NCBI RefSeq assembly: GCF_014204545.1
Contig: NZ_JACHLJ010000004.1
Coordinates: 148,028 to 212,027 of the forward strand
Direction of reading: 5' to 3'
Source: Brevundimonas vesicularis
Lineage (GTDB): Bacteria > Pseudomonadota > Alphaproteobacteria > Caulobacterales > Caulobacteraceae
Length of the DNA stretch: 64,000 bases
The position numbers were made by a program, and so were the translations under genes. Shown here piece by piece: positions 8,051 to 16,171 of this stretch. Each line of letters starts with the position of its first letter. Position 1 is the stretch's first letter. The notes under the pieces are model-generated. The model did not search any database. It was not told the origin of the DNA and saw only the letters and a program-made list of their open reading frames with translations.

Positions 8051-9142
8051 CTAGTGCGCGTGCACATGCTCCGTACTGAGCCACGCACCTACCGATGCGA
8101 TCGTGCGCTTCACTTGATTTGCAATCTGCTGCGCGAATAAGCAGGGTAAAGCGTTGCCGATAACCGAGCACGCACCATCAATCTTACCCGATGGAAACTT
8201 GTAATCCTTGGGGAAGGTCTGAAGAAGGGCCGCTTCGCGTAGCGATATGGTTCGGAGCTGCTCAGGATGCCCAAACCTCCCCTTGCTCGGCGATAAACAT
8301 CCAGCTGTGATTGTGGACGATGGCTGGTCCCAGCGCATCCGACCGTAGCTGTTTCCGAAACCTTGCGGTTTGTTCTGATGACACTTTGGTCTTAGCTCGA
8401 TAGGCAGTGACGATCTGTGAGTGCCGGCTTCGGTCGCTGCAAGGCGAGCCCTGTTCTCAGGCCCCAAACGACGAACGACATGCCAATTAGTCGCTGCAAA
8501 CCCTCCCAGAAGGGCTGCCTCTTGAATGTCCAGTGCTGCTGGATGTCCTAGAATTGCATCCTCAACTGTGCGCCAACGCGGCAGCCCGTTCCTTCCATCG
8601 CGATCGTGCGTAGCCTTTGGCATGTCGATCGAAAAGCCAAGGCCAGCGAGCAATACTAAACGCTTGCGGCGCTGGGGTACGCCGTAGTCGGCCACCTGTA
8701 GAATTTCGTATCTAACGACGTAACCCAGATCGATAAGCTGCGCGATAAGTCGATCGAGGATCGGTTTGCCTCGCCCGGCCAAGCCCGCGACATTCTCCAT
8801 CATAATAGCTTGGGGAAGAGCTTCTGCGGCAAGCCTACCCACTTCGGCGACCAAACCATTGCGCTCGTCGTCCCGCTTGTACTTGGACGTTAGAGTTGAG
8901 AACCCTTGGCAAGGTGGACATGCTGCCAAGATATCTATTCGCCGCGTAGGAGATGCGTCCAGAAGATCTTTGCCAGTGACAGTTCTGATGTCCCGATCGA
9001 AGAGCTTCACATCGGGGTGGTTAAGCGCGAAAGTGTCGGCAGCGTACCGGTCAACCTCCACAGCCGCGACGGGTCTGACGCCGGCGTCGCGCAAGCCAAC
9101 GGCTAGGCCGCCGCCACCCGAGAAGAGCTCTGCTGCATACAT
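8051..9142 (-). CDS. C5-cytosine DNA methyltransferase (Dcm family)
   Basis: 363 residues carrying the ordered motifs of this family: motif I FSGGGGLAVGL (7-17), motif IV PPCQGFS with catalytic Cys78 (76-82), motif VI ENVAGL (116-121), motif VIII QRRKR (157-161), then a target-recognition region, motif IX REAALLQTFP and motif X GNALP near the C-terminus. It transfers methyl from S-adenosylmethionine to cytosine C5 in a DNA site that cannot be read from the sequence. It is the last gene of a three-gene operon, nine bases after the nuclease stop. It probably protects host DNA from that nuclease. Confidence 0.93.
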   Translation of the reverse strand: MYAAELFSGGGGLAVGLRDAGVRPVAAVEVDRYAADTFALNHPDVKLFDRDIRTVTGKDLLDASPTRRIDILAACPPCQGFSTLTSKYKRDDERNGLVAEVGRLAAEALPQAIMMENVAGLAGRGKPILDRLIAQLIDLGYVVRYEILQVADYGVPQRRKRLVLLAGLGFSIDMPKATHDRDGRNGLPRWRTVEDAILGHPAALDIQEAALLGGFAATNWHVVRRLGPENRARLAATEAGTHRSSLPIELRPKCHQNKPQGFGNSYGRMRWDQPSSTITAGCLSPSKGRFGHPEQLRTISLREAALLQTFPKDYKFPSGKIDGACSVIGNALPCLFAQQIANQVKRTIASVGAWLSTEHVHAH

Positions 9143-9151
9143 GACTGCCTA

Positions 9152-10084
9152 CTAGCTCAGCTTGGGCCGACTTGCCACCAAGTCGGAAAGATCCTCATCG
9201 TTCGCGGCGACCTGCGTCAGTAGGTCCCAAACCTCGTCCCCGCCGAACTCGAGGATTTGTTTCACACGATCATCATCTGCATCGGGATGAGCCGTAGACA
9301 GCATAGCAGCGAGCATGTCGATATGGCCGCGGCGGGATTTAACAAACACATCCTGCCACGACATTATCTCGATGTCGTCACGACCTCGAGCCAAGTCCTG
9401 CCCGTTTGTGCCAACCAGATAGCCCTTACGTTTTGCGTTAGGGTATTGCTGCTCAATGTACACCATGTAAGCAGACAGCTGCTCGCGGTTTCTAAACGTT
9501 AGATCTTCTCTAGGTGTTTTGATTTCAACAATCACGACGTGGTCATAATCGACATCTGAGAAGAACACGAAATCAGGTTTGTAAGCCTCGTTAATATCTA
9601 TGTGGCCTGCCGTGAACCGAGAAGGGCTCAACCCTTGCTCGTGGGCTGCTGTCACAAGGGTCTTCAAACGTTGATTGGCCGTGAGCAGCTCCATCTCAGG
9701 CTGAAGTATCCAAGGAAACTTCTCAATCAGCGCTTGGAGGTCTGGCTCAGTGCCCTTGTGTTGCATGTCGTTCAGCACCGACAGAGCGTAACCGCGTTGA
9801 GCGAACGTGACGGCCAGCGAGAGCGCTTCAGGGATGGCTGCAGCGGCAAGCTTGTCGGTCATATCAAGAAATGGCTTTGGATCGGCACCCCCGGCCCCGT
9901 AGTCGGTCCAGACTTTCTTGAGAAGCTCTCGTGTCGGACGATGCAAATAGGCACGCATGACAGCCGCCGTGACCCGAGCGTACGATCCCTCATCCTTCTC
10001 AAGGCCCGGCGTAACTTCTGAGAGGAGATCCGCGATCAGCCGCTTCTCATCAGAGCGGATTTTGGGGAGCTTCCCCGACGCCAA
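9152..10084 (-). CDS. Predicted PD-(D/E)XK nuclease partner (restriction subunit candidate)
   Basis: 310 residues if started at TTG 10084. The frame stays open to 10435, but that extra part is antiphase reading of the ATPase gene. Residues 1-140 are helical. Residues 160-210 hold the nuclease signature: PDFVFF (Asp171), a strand ending VEIKTP (Glu187-x-Lys189), and EQLSAYM (Gln202, Tyr206), as in Shedu-like (DUF4263) and related PD-(D/E)XK enzymes. A further strand, KRKGYLVG, follows. Metal-dependent DNA cleavage is inferred. The start overlaps the ATPase gene by 35 bp and no good ribosome site is visible, so expression probably depends on coupling to the ATPase. Start uncertain; family moderately sure. 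Confidence 0.7.
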   Translation of the reverse strand: MASGKLPKIRSDEKRLIADLLSEVTPGLEKDEGSYARVTAAVMRAYLHRPTRELLKKVWTDYGAGGADPKPFLDMTDKLAAAAIPEALSLAVTFAQRGYALSVLNDMQHKGTEPDLQALIEKFPWILQPEMELLTANQRLKTLVTAAHEQGLSPSRFTAGHIDINEAYKPDFVFFSDVDYDHVVIVEIKTPREDLTFRNREQLSAYMVYIEQQYPNAKRKGYLVGTNGQDLARGRDDIEIMSWQDVFVKSRRGHIDMLAAMLSTAHPDADDDRVKQILEFGGDEVWDLLTQVAANDEDLSDLVASRPKLS

Positions 10085-11237
10085 TGTGCTTGCCGACCGC
10101 CTCAGCCTCGAACTTACGTCGAGCAGCCCGATACTCCTCGATCCAGAGCCGAACCTTGCGCGCACCCCAATCGTAAAGCGCCGCCGCCTGGGGGTGCTCC
10201 CAGTCAATTGAGCGTCGATCCGTGGAGATGACATCCTCTTCCAGCTCATCGATGAAATCAGCTTCGACGACAGCATACATGTAGCGAGTGAAAATCTCTT
10301 TCCCGCGCACACCAAAGGTAAATGGCCGATCTTGAGCGATCTTGCCGTGCGCATAGACCCCAACGCCGGATTCGTCTGCTGGCCATGAAGCAGTCTTGAC
10401 GAAGCCGACCCAGTATTTGACCGTTCTGTCGCCAACTTTCTCTTCGAGTAAGCCTTCGTGCGGGATCCGGTGCTCGAACTCTGGAAGCGCGTCAGCCTCC
10501 GTCACCCGACTTCCATTCACGTTGACAGCAAAGTCTTGCCTAGAAAGGGTGACGGTAAACCTGCGCCCCATCGCTGTACGAAGATGATCAACATTCATAG
10601 GGCGAAGGAGCGAGAGATCAGTCATAAGGACGAGAGTGCCCGTCCCTGCGCCAATCATGGAAAGAAACTTGGCAACCTCCCCCGTCGGGTCGGGTTGCGC
10701 CGAGACATCACTGAGCGACGCTTCGGTCAATATTGGCTCGGGGGGATAGGATGCGAGGGTGTTAGGGCCAGCGTTGCTGCCGAGCTCAAGAATGCGCCCC
10801 AGTTCGATCCGCAGCCAGTTGAACCGCACTTCCTCATCGACTCTTGAGGCAGTCAGCACTTGAACCTGGCGGGCGATACCGAAAGGCGCGAGCTTTCCAA
10901 TGCCCTTGCGGCCCATCGCATAGCGCTTCCGATCGAAACCCGACGCGGAGCGGCTTTTGGGCTTCCCGATGACCAAATAGGACTCAGCTAAATCCTGAAG
11001 CGTCATTCCCCCGCCGCTGTCGGCAACCGCCAGATAGCGCTCAGAGCCGCGAGCCATTTCCGTTGCGACGGCGATCTGAACCGTTTCTGCGCCCGCATCC
11101 CAAGCGTTCGACACCAGTTCGGCTACGACGTTGGTTGGGTGGTTTTGGTACAGCTTTAGACCCAGGTGTTCGATGACATGGTGGCTGTATCTGAGGAGAA
11201 GTTCAGGCTTCTCGGATGTTGCCGATATGTCAGTCAC
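10050..11237 (-). CDS. GHKL ATPase (Hsp90/MutL/MORC-like), first gene of the defence operon
   Basis: 395 residues from GTG 11237, with GGGGG six bases upstream. The Bergerat ATP-binding fold is plain: N box AELVSNAWDAGA (Glu40, Asn44, Asp47), G1 box DSGGGMT (73-79), and G2 box MGRKGIGKLAPFG (108-120). Residues 200-260 look like the S5-like transducer domain. The C-terminal part carries a STDRRSIDWEHP motif and a basic helix. In MutL, Hsp90 and MORC proteins ATP binding drives dimer closure. Prokaryotic relatives of this type have been described in restriction-modification operons (Iyer, Abhiman and Aravind 2008). With a nuclease and a methyltransferase downstream, it most likely regulates or powers DNA cleavage. 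Confidence 0.85.
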   Translation of the reverse strand: MTDISATSEKPELLLRYSHHVIEHLGLKLYQNHPTNVVAELVSNAWDAGAETVQIAVATEMARGSERYLAVADSGGGMTLQDLAESYLVIGKPKSRSASGFDRKRYAMGRKGIGKLAPFGIARQVQVLTASRVDEEVRFNWLRIELGRILELGSNAGPNTLASYPPEPILTEASLSDVSAQPDPTGEVAKFLSMIGAGTGTLVLMTDLSLLRPMNVDHLRTAMGRRFTVTLSRQDFAVNVNGSRVTEADALPEFEHRIPHEGLLEEKVGDRTVKYWVGFVKTASWPADESGVGVYAHGKIAQDRPFTFGVRGKEIFTRYMYAVVEADFIDELEEDVISTDRRSIDWEHPQAAALYDWGARKVRLWIEEYRAARRKFEAEAVGKHIGVGEAPQNPL

Positions 11238-11540
11238 CTAAATCCCCCTTTGTATCGCGCTCTCGATCGGCGAGCCCCTCTATGACTTGTGGTTGCACCG
11301 AAACGCAAGTGACGACCCACGCCATTGGCTGGGCAGCGTCAGATTCATTCGGCCGCTATGGGTCGACTGAGGGGGAATAGGGAGAACAAGGCTCGAACAC
11401 TGCGGCGCTCATGCGGCGCTCGGAAGATGGCGGAAAGCCACGTAGCATAGAGAAAGTTCAATAAATTCAACGGAAGCGCTGAAATGCGAAAGGCCCCGCT
11501 TTTCGGCGAGGCCTTGGAGCTAAGTCATTGACTTAATAGG
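11238..11540. other. Intergenic end of the mobile element between the defence operon and tRNA-Leu
   Basis: About 300 bp without a convincing gene. It must contain the promoter of the minus-strand defence operon and, next to the tRNA 3' end, the element-chromosome junction. GC content is lower than in the flanking chromosome. Apart from the tRNA terminator hairpin at 11489-11515, no clear regulatory motif is seen. Confidence 0.5.
11489..11515 (-). terminator. Probable terminator of tRNA-Leu
   Basis: Read on the minus strand, an AAGGCC...GGCCTT stem with a GC-rich inner part is followed by TTT, about 25 bases after the tRNA 3' end. The T run is short, so efficiency is uncertain. Confidence 0.55.
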
Positions 11541-11625
11541 TGGTGCGGGCGGCCGGGGTCGAACCGGCACTCCTTTCGGAACTGGATTTTGAGTCCAGCG
11601 CGTCTACCAATTCCACCACGCCCGC
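11541..11625 (-). tRNA. tRNA-Leu (anticodon CAA), 3' CCA encoded
   Basis: A complete class II tRNA. The acceptor stem GCGGGCG pairs with CGCCCGC, and the discriminator A is followed by CCA (11541-11543). The D arm is intact. The anticodon stem CTGGA/TCCAG flanks loop CTCAAAA, giving anticodon CAA. The variable arm is long, and the TPsiC arm GCCGG-TTCGACC-CCGGC is intact. The 3' end faces the integrase-bearing region, as expected if an element integrated into the tRNA 3' end and rebuilt it. No second copy of the tRNA 3' end was seen to the left in this window. Confidence 0.95.
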
Positions 11626-11678
11626 AGCGGAAGGACCGCCTCATGCCACAGAGGGATGAGGCGGGTCCAGCCTTTGTG

Positions 11679-12464
11679 TCACTGCATGATGAAGTTGACG
11701 CGGAAGGCCATCATGCGCGGCGCGGTCGGTTGGTCGCCGTCATAGGCGACGGTGGCGTCGCGGGCCGCCTTGAGCACCGCTTCGCCGAAGCGACCATCGG
11801 CGGGATGTTCGGTTTCGATGACGCAGTCGCGCAAGCGACCGTCAGGCTGGGCGACGCACGTGGCGACGGCGAAACCTTCCGAATAGTTGTTGGCGGGATA
11901 GCGCGGACGGATCTGGCGCGCCCATCGCATTCCAACTTGCAGACCTTCCTCGGAGATGGCGTCGAGTTCCTGGTCGCGAGGGTCAACAAGCGGGCGGCCG
12001 CAGGCCGTCAGGGTTTCGTCGATCGCCGAACCGGACGCCGGCAGTTCAAGGTCGTAGCGGAGATTTCTGCCCGCCCCGCCGCCATCGGGCACGATGATCT
12101 GAATGCGCCCGCCTTGGCGAAGTTCGCGCGCAAAAGGCGCAGGAAAATCAGCGACGGCGCCCGCTCGGTCTGTCGTGACGTTCCAGCGCCATTCCTTGGC
12201 CTCTTCGTCGCGGAAAATGATTGTGATCGGGCGCGTTTTCGTCCGGCGGGTCACCTCCGGCAATCCGACCAGCAGCGCCGAATAGGCGCCGTCCATGCAG
12301 CGGGTCGCGATCGACAGGCCCGGCGTCGTCGTGACGTACGCGATGGTGGATTTCTTTCGCGCGTCCTTGACCAGATCCCAGTCTTCGCCGGTGTTCGCCG
12401 CATCCTGCGAGACGGCTGAGCCGGCCGAAAAGGCGACGGCGAGAGCGATTGCGGCTTTCTTCAT
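11679..12464 (-). CDS. Exported protein with a TonB-C-like C-terminal domain
   Basis: 261 residues from ATG 12464, which overlaps the upstream stop as ATGA. A signal peptide (MKKAAIALAVAFSAGSAVSQ) directs it to the periplasm. The middle has alternating strands with two Cys residues. The last 90 residues (RYPANNYSEGFAVATCVAQP... then a DGRFGEAVLKAARDA helix) resemble the TonB C-terminal fold, though no N-terminal TonB membrane anchor or Pro-rich linker is present. So it is not a classical energy transducer. It may bind an outer-membrane or envelope partner. It is co-transcribed with the membrane protein upstream. Confidence 0.55.
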   Translation of the reverse strand: MKKAAIALAVAFSAGSAVSQDAANTGEDWDLVKDARKKSTIAYVTTTPGLSIATRCMDGAYSALLVGLPEVTRRTKTRPITIIFRDEEAKEWRWNVTTDRAGAVADFPAPFARELRQGGRIQIIVPDGGGAGRNLRYDLELPASGSAIDETLTACGRPLVDPRDQELDAISEEGLQVGMRWARQIRPRYPANNYSEGFAVATCVAQPDGRLRDCVIETEHPADGRFGEAVLKAARDATVAYDGDQPTAPRMMAFRVNFIMQ

Positions 12465-12997
12465 GCGACGACTTCCATATGGCTGTCTGTCCCGCCGGAC
12501 TGGATGCGGCGGGCGCGGATGTACATTTCGACGCGCTGCATGACGATCAGGCCCATGGCGAACACCAAGAAGGCGTCGGTAACGGCCAGGGCGTTCAGAT
12601 GCCAGGCGGCGGCGTGGCTTTCGATCAGGTCGCGCAGCAGCGACCGACCGGCGAACAGCACAACCAGAAGGATCAGACCCAGAGGCGAGGCCTGGGCCAT
12701 CAGGGCGCCGTCCGGCTCCTTTTCGATGGTGACGGTCTTGCCGCGATACCAGCCGGCTACGCCGCCCAGGATCCCGCCAATGGCCAGAACCGCCCAGGCG
12801 TCGGGGCCGAACGGCGCATGGGCCATGTTCGGGTTCTGCGCCGACCCCCAGATGCCCAAGCTGATCAGCGGCAGGACGATGGCCGGCATGACCCACAGCA
12901 ACTGCGGCTTCAGCACGCGCTTCCTACGGTTCTTCAGCAGCACGACCACCAGCATGATCGGGATCATGAGCAGCGGGATCAGTTTTTCAGGCGGCAC
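12461..12997 (-). CDS. Four-helix membrane protein, CcdC/DUF1453-like
   Basis: 178 residues from GTG 12997, chosen because GGGGAG lies seven bases upstream. Hydrophobic segments are near residues 6-22, 33-50, 67-83 and 100-150. A short soluble loop (WYRGKTVTIEKEPDG) precedes the third helix pair, and the protein ends in a basic tail. The pattern of a KPQLLWVMP segment followed by the RGKT loop recalls CcdC/DUF1453 inner-membrane proteins of unknown role. Its stop overlaps the start of the exported TonB-C-like protein, so the two probably work in the same membrane process. Confidence 0.5.
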   Translation of the reverse strand: MPPEKLIPLLMIPIMLVVVLLKNRRKRVLKPQLLWVMPAIVLPLISLGIWGSAQNPNMAHAPFGPDAWAVLAIGGILGGVAGWYRGKTVTIEKEPDGALMAQASPLGLILLVVLFAGRSLLRDLIESHAAAWHLNALAVTDAFLVFAMGLIVMQRVEMYIRARRIQSGGTDSHMEVVA

Positions 12998-13021
12998 GTC
13001 GTCTCTCCCCAAAGACAGGAG

Positions 13022-13045
13022 GCGGCCTCCCCCGAGGCCGCTGTC
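13022..13045 (-). terminator. GC-rich hairpin after the fumarylacetoacetase gene
   Basis: Inverted repeat GCGGCCTC...GAGGCCGC with a four- to five-base loop, 16-39 bases after the stop at 13061 and before the next minus-strand gene. No long T run follows, so termination is possible but not certain. Confidence 0.45.
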
Positions 13046-13060
13046 AGCACCCTAGCGGCG

Positions 13061-14080
13061 TCAATCCGCGCTGGATAGCGGCGCGACCGTCTGTTCGATG
13101 GCGCCGAAGATCGAATGATGACGCTCATCCAGCATTTCGATCCGCACCGTGTCGCCATGTTTCAGGAACGGCGTCTCGGCCGCGCCGCGCAGGATCGTCT
13201 CTACCGTACGAACCTCGGCGATGCAGGAGTAGCCCAGACCGCCATCCGCGACCGGCTTGCCGGGGCCGCCGTCGGCGTCCTTGTTCGACACCGTGCCCGA
13301 ACCGATGATGGTCCCTGCGCCCAGCGACCGGGTCTTGGCCAGATGCGCGATCAGGGTTCCGAAGTCGAAGGTCATGTCGACGCCGGCGTCGGCCTTGCCG
13401 AAGTCCTGGCCATTCAGCTGCACCGACAGGGCGCCGTGCAGTTTGCCGTCTTTCCAGCGGTCGCCGAGGGCTTCGGGCGTGACCAGGACCGGCGACAGGG
13501 CGCTGGCGGGCTTGGACTGGACAAAGCCGAAACCCTTGGCCAGTTCGGCGGGGATCAGGTTGCGCAGGCTCACGTCGTTGACCAGGCCGACCAGGCGAAT
13601 GGCGTCGAGCGCCTGTTCGCGCGTCGCGCCCTGCGGCACGTCGCCGACGACGACCACGATCTCGGCCTCCAGGTCGCAGCCCCACGCTTCGTCGGCCAGC
13701 GGGATCGGATCGCGCGGCGACAGGAAGCCGTCGGAGCCGCCCTGGTACATCAGCGGGTCCGTCCAGAAGCTCTCGGGCATTTCGGCACCGCGCGCCTTAC
13801 GCACCAGTTCGACGTGGTTCACATAGGCCGAGCCGTCCGCCCACTGATAGGCGCGGGGCAGGGGAGAGGCGGCGTCGCGCTCATGGAAACGGCCGCGCGG
13901 CACGGCCTCATGCTCCAGGCTTTCGGCCAAGGCCTCAAGGCGAGGACCGCAGCGGTCCCAGTCATCCAGCGCCGCCTGCAGCGTCGGGGCGATCAGGAAG
14001 GCGTCGGTGAACCAGTTCAAGTCCTGCGAGACGACAACGAGGCGGCCGTTGCGGCCGTGCTTGAGCGAGGCGAGTTTCAT
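13061..14080 (-). CDS. Fumarylacetoacetate hydrolase family protein (fumarylacetoacetase)
   Basis: 339 residues from ATG 14080. An N-terminal domain precedes the FAH fold, whose metal-binding acidic residues appear in DLEAEIVVVVGDV and in the SLRNL/AKGFGFVQSKP region. A GSGTVSNKD segment lies in the catalytic cleft. In tyrosine catabolism the enzyme splits fumarylacetoacetate into fumarate and acetoacetate. The nearby hppD gene (16358-17458) supplies an earlier step of the same pathway, which favours a true fumarylacetoacetase over other FAH-fold decarboxylases. Homogentisate dioxygenase and maleylacetoacetate isomerase are not in the window. Confidence 0.8.
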   Translation of the reverse strand: MKLASLKHGRNGRLVVVSQDLNWFTDAFLIAPTLQAALDDWDRCGPRLEALAESLEHEAVPRGRFHERDAASPLPRAYQWADGSAYVNHVELVRKARGAEMPESFWTDPLMYQGGSDGFLSPRDPIPLADEAWGCDLEAEIVVVVGDVPQGATREQALDAIRLVGLVNDVSLRNLIPAELAKGFGFVQSKPASALSPVLVTPEALGDRWKDGKLHGALSVQLNGQDFGKADAGVDMTFDFGTLIAHLAKTRSLGAGTIIGSGTVSNKDADGGPGKPVADGGLGYSCIAEVRTVETILRGAAETPFLKHGDTVRIEMLDERHHSIFGAIEQTVAPLSSAD

Positions 14081-14123
14081 GACCAAGGCCTAGACCGGAT
14101 TTGCGATGTTGGGAACGGCGGAA

Positions 14124-14390
14124 TCAGTCGGCGGCCGTCAGCAGGGCGCGGGCCTCGGCGCCGGTGCGGGCGGCGCGGTCGCGGACCTCGACCTCGACGA
14201 TGACGCCGCCCTCGGGCTCGACGGCCCACAGGTAGCGACGCTCGACCTCGACCGTGCGGCCGGACGGGGCGAAGCCTTCGTAGCTGTCGCCCCAAGGGGT
14301 GATCTTCCTGACCTCGACGAAGGGCATGGCGCAGGCGGCGTCCAACTCCTCGTTGGCCATCACGGTCAGTTCGTCATCGGATGCAGGCAT
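14124..14390 (-). CDS. Small conserved-looking hypothetical protein
   Basis: An acidic 88-residue protein with alternating strands (VEVERRYLWAVEPEG then VIVEVEVRD) and no signal or membrane segment. It lies 43 bp upstream of the fumarylacetoacetase gene on the same strand and may share its transcript. The start at 14390 has only a weak ribosome site. No family is recognised. GC content and codon use match the chromosome. Confidence 0.5.
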   Translation of the reverse strand: MPASDDELTVMANEELDAACAMPFVEVRKITPWGDSYEGFAPSGRTVEVERRYLWAVEPEGGVIVEVEVRDRAARTGAEARALLTAAD

Positions 14391-14446
14391 GGGTCTCGGT
14401 CTTAGAAAAAGAGAGTCTAATTCGTCTAATTGGTCTGAACGGGCGC

Positions 14447-15499
14447 TCAGGGCTCGTCGGCGTAGATGGCGACGCGCGCGGTGTCCGTCGAGGAGACCGC
14501 GCCGCGATACATTCCCGAGGTGGACATGGCGAAGGCGGGGCGGCCATCCAGGCCCATGACGATGACGCCGCCCTTGCCGCCCAGACGATCGGCGTCTGCG
14601 ATCTCCGCCTGACCGGCGGCCTGCGTCGCCGCGCCTCCCGCAATCCGCGCGCAGATGTCGCGGGCGACGGTGGCGCGGATGAAATACTCGCCGTCGCCGG
14701 TGGCGGACACCGCGCAGCCGTCGGGGTTGGAGGCATAGGTGCCGGCGCCGATGATCGGCACGTCCCCGACGCGTCCCCAGCGTTTGGCGGTCATGCCGCC
14801 GGTCGAGGTGGCCGCCGCGAGACGACCCTGGCTGTCCAGCGCCACGGCGCCGACCGTGCCGAACTTCTTCTCGTTGAGGGGCGGGGCGATTTCAGCCTGT
14901 GCGCCCGGTAGAGGCGCGCCGGCGGGACGCTCGGGGATCGGCTGTCCGGCTTCGGTCAGGGCCTTGACCAACCCCTGCCAGCGGCGCTCGGTGAAGAAGA
15001 AGGCCGGATCGACCTGCTCCAACCCGACCGAGGCGGCGAAGGCGTCGGCGCCGGGGCCGATCAGCATGACGTGGGGCGACCGCTCCATCACCGCGCGGGC
15101 GGCGGCGACGGGGTGACGGGTGGTGGTCAGGCCGGCGACCGACCCGGCGGTCAGGTCCGATCCGTTCATGACGGCGGCGTCCAGTTCGTTACGGCCGGCC
15201 GCGGTGAAGACCGCCCCGCGCCCGGCGTTGAACAGGGGATCGTCCTCCATGACCTGAACGGCGGCCTGGACCGCATCCAGCGCCGATCCGCCGCTTTTCA
15301 GCACGGCCGAACCGGCGTCCAGCGCGCCTTGCAGCGCCGCGCGATAGGCGGCGTCCTGCTCGGGCGTCAGGCTGGCCCGCTCGATCACGCCCGCCCCGCC
15401 GTGGATAGCCAGGGACCAGCGGGGGGCGGCGTCCTGGGCCTGGGCCGAGGAAAAACACAGTGCAAAGAGTGCAATCAGTCCAGAATAGGCGGCGCGCAT
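14447..15499 (-). CDS. iaaA: Isoaspartyl peptidase / plant-type L-asparaginase (Ntn hydrolase), exported
   Basis: 350 residues from ATG 15499, which has AAGGA seven bases upstream; a longer frame from 15544 lacks a site. Residues 1-21 are a signal peptide, so the enzyme is periplasmic. Family hallmarks follow: SLAIHGGAG (29-37), GGSALDAV, NAGRGAV, and the autocleavage site GTVGAVALD, where Thr215 becomes the N-terminal nucleophile of the beta subunit. STGGMTAKRWGRVGD and GDGEYFIR complete the substrate pocket. It removes isoaspartyl residues from peptides and can hydrolyse asparagine. Confidence 0.88.
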   Translation of the reverse strand: MRAAYSGLIALFALCFSSAQAQDAAPRWSLAIHGGAGVIERASLTPEQDAAYRAALQGALDAGSAVLKSGGSALDAVQAAVQVMEDDPLFNAGRGAVFTAAGRNELDAAVMNGSDLTAGSVAGLTTTRHPVAAARAVMERSPHVMLIGPGADAFAASVGLEQVDPAFFFTERRWQGLVKALTEAGQPIPERPAGAPLPGAQAEIAPPLNEKKFGTVGAVALDSQGRLAAATSTGGMTAKRWGRVGDVPIIGAGTYASNPDGCAVSATGDGEYFIRATVARDICARIAGGAATQAAGQAEIADADRLGGKGGVIVMGLDGRPAFAMSTSGMYRGAVSSTDTARVAIYADEP

Positions 15500-15773
15500 A
15501 GTGAAATTCCTTCGGGAGTCAAAAACAGAGTGCAATCTGTGCACTTTGCTCAGAGACGCCGGTCAGGAGCAGTCTAACCCAGCGCGCGAGCGTGTCAGGT
15601 CGATTGGTCGAAGAAAATCGCAAAGGTCGAAAGATCAGTGGGTTGGTTCTCGGCGATAGGATGGCTTGCCGATGAGGGACGGAGCCGCCCGTGAGCGCAA
15701 GGCCGCTTTCAGCCTAATAGGGTAGGCTAATCGACCCATTGTAGACATTGGTGGCGGCGGCGATAGTTTGCTG

Positions 15774-16109
15774 ATGAAGCGCACGATCCTCCGCATCCTA
15801 ACCTGCTCGGCGGCTCTTGCGGCATGTGTGCCCGCCAAGAACTCGATCGATATTGACACGTCGGGATCGCCAAACGTCTCTGGTGTGGCGGTCCTGTGCG
15901 ATAAGGAAACACCTTTGATTGTGCGCGGAGATCACCTGATCGCTACGGTGCCGATCACTTGTGAAGGGGTCGGTGAAATTCGGCTGCGTTTAGGAGATGG
16001 GGCCAGCGCGACCTGCCAGGTCGGCTATGTTACCCCCGGAATAGGCCAAGAGTTCTACTTCGTGCTCCAACGTGGCCAGTGCATCTCTGTTAGCACCGAG
16101 GTGCGATAG
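15774..16109 (+). CDS. Small putative lipoprotein
   Basis: 111 residues from ATG 15774. The N-terminus is a short lipoprotein signal ending LAAC, so Cys at about residue 18 would be lipidated. The mature part is strand-rich with three further Cys residues. Base composition is slightly lower in GC than in the neighbours and the ribosome site is weak, so it could be a recent acquisition or poorly expressed. No family recognised. Confidence 0.5.
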   Translation: MKRTILRILTCSAALAACVPAKNSIDIDTSGSPNVSGVAVLCDKETPLIVRGDHLIATVPITCEGVGEIRLRLGDGASATCQVGYVTPGIGQEFYFVLQRGQCISVSTEVR

Positions 16110-16171
16110 TCCGCCTTCCACCCATAGCAGGCTGCCGTTCGGCCTGCTCCTCGCATGGTCCACCCGCCCCC

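Noticed and set aside
10085..10435. N-terminal 117 codons upstream of TTG 10084 considered part of the nuclease
   Set aside because: They are the out-of-phase reading of the conserved C-terminal region of the GHKL ATPase, with many Ser/Arg residues and no fold-like pattern.
11679..12896. 405-codon frame extending the TonB-C-like protein upstream
   Set aside because: The upstream part is antiphase to the DUF1453-like gene; ATG 12464 gives a clean signal peptide and an ATGA overlap.
15635..15912. Minus-strand small frames across the intergenic region before the small lipoprotein
   Set aside because: No ribosome site and Arg/Pro-rich shadow composition.
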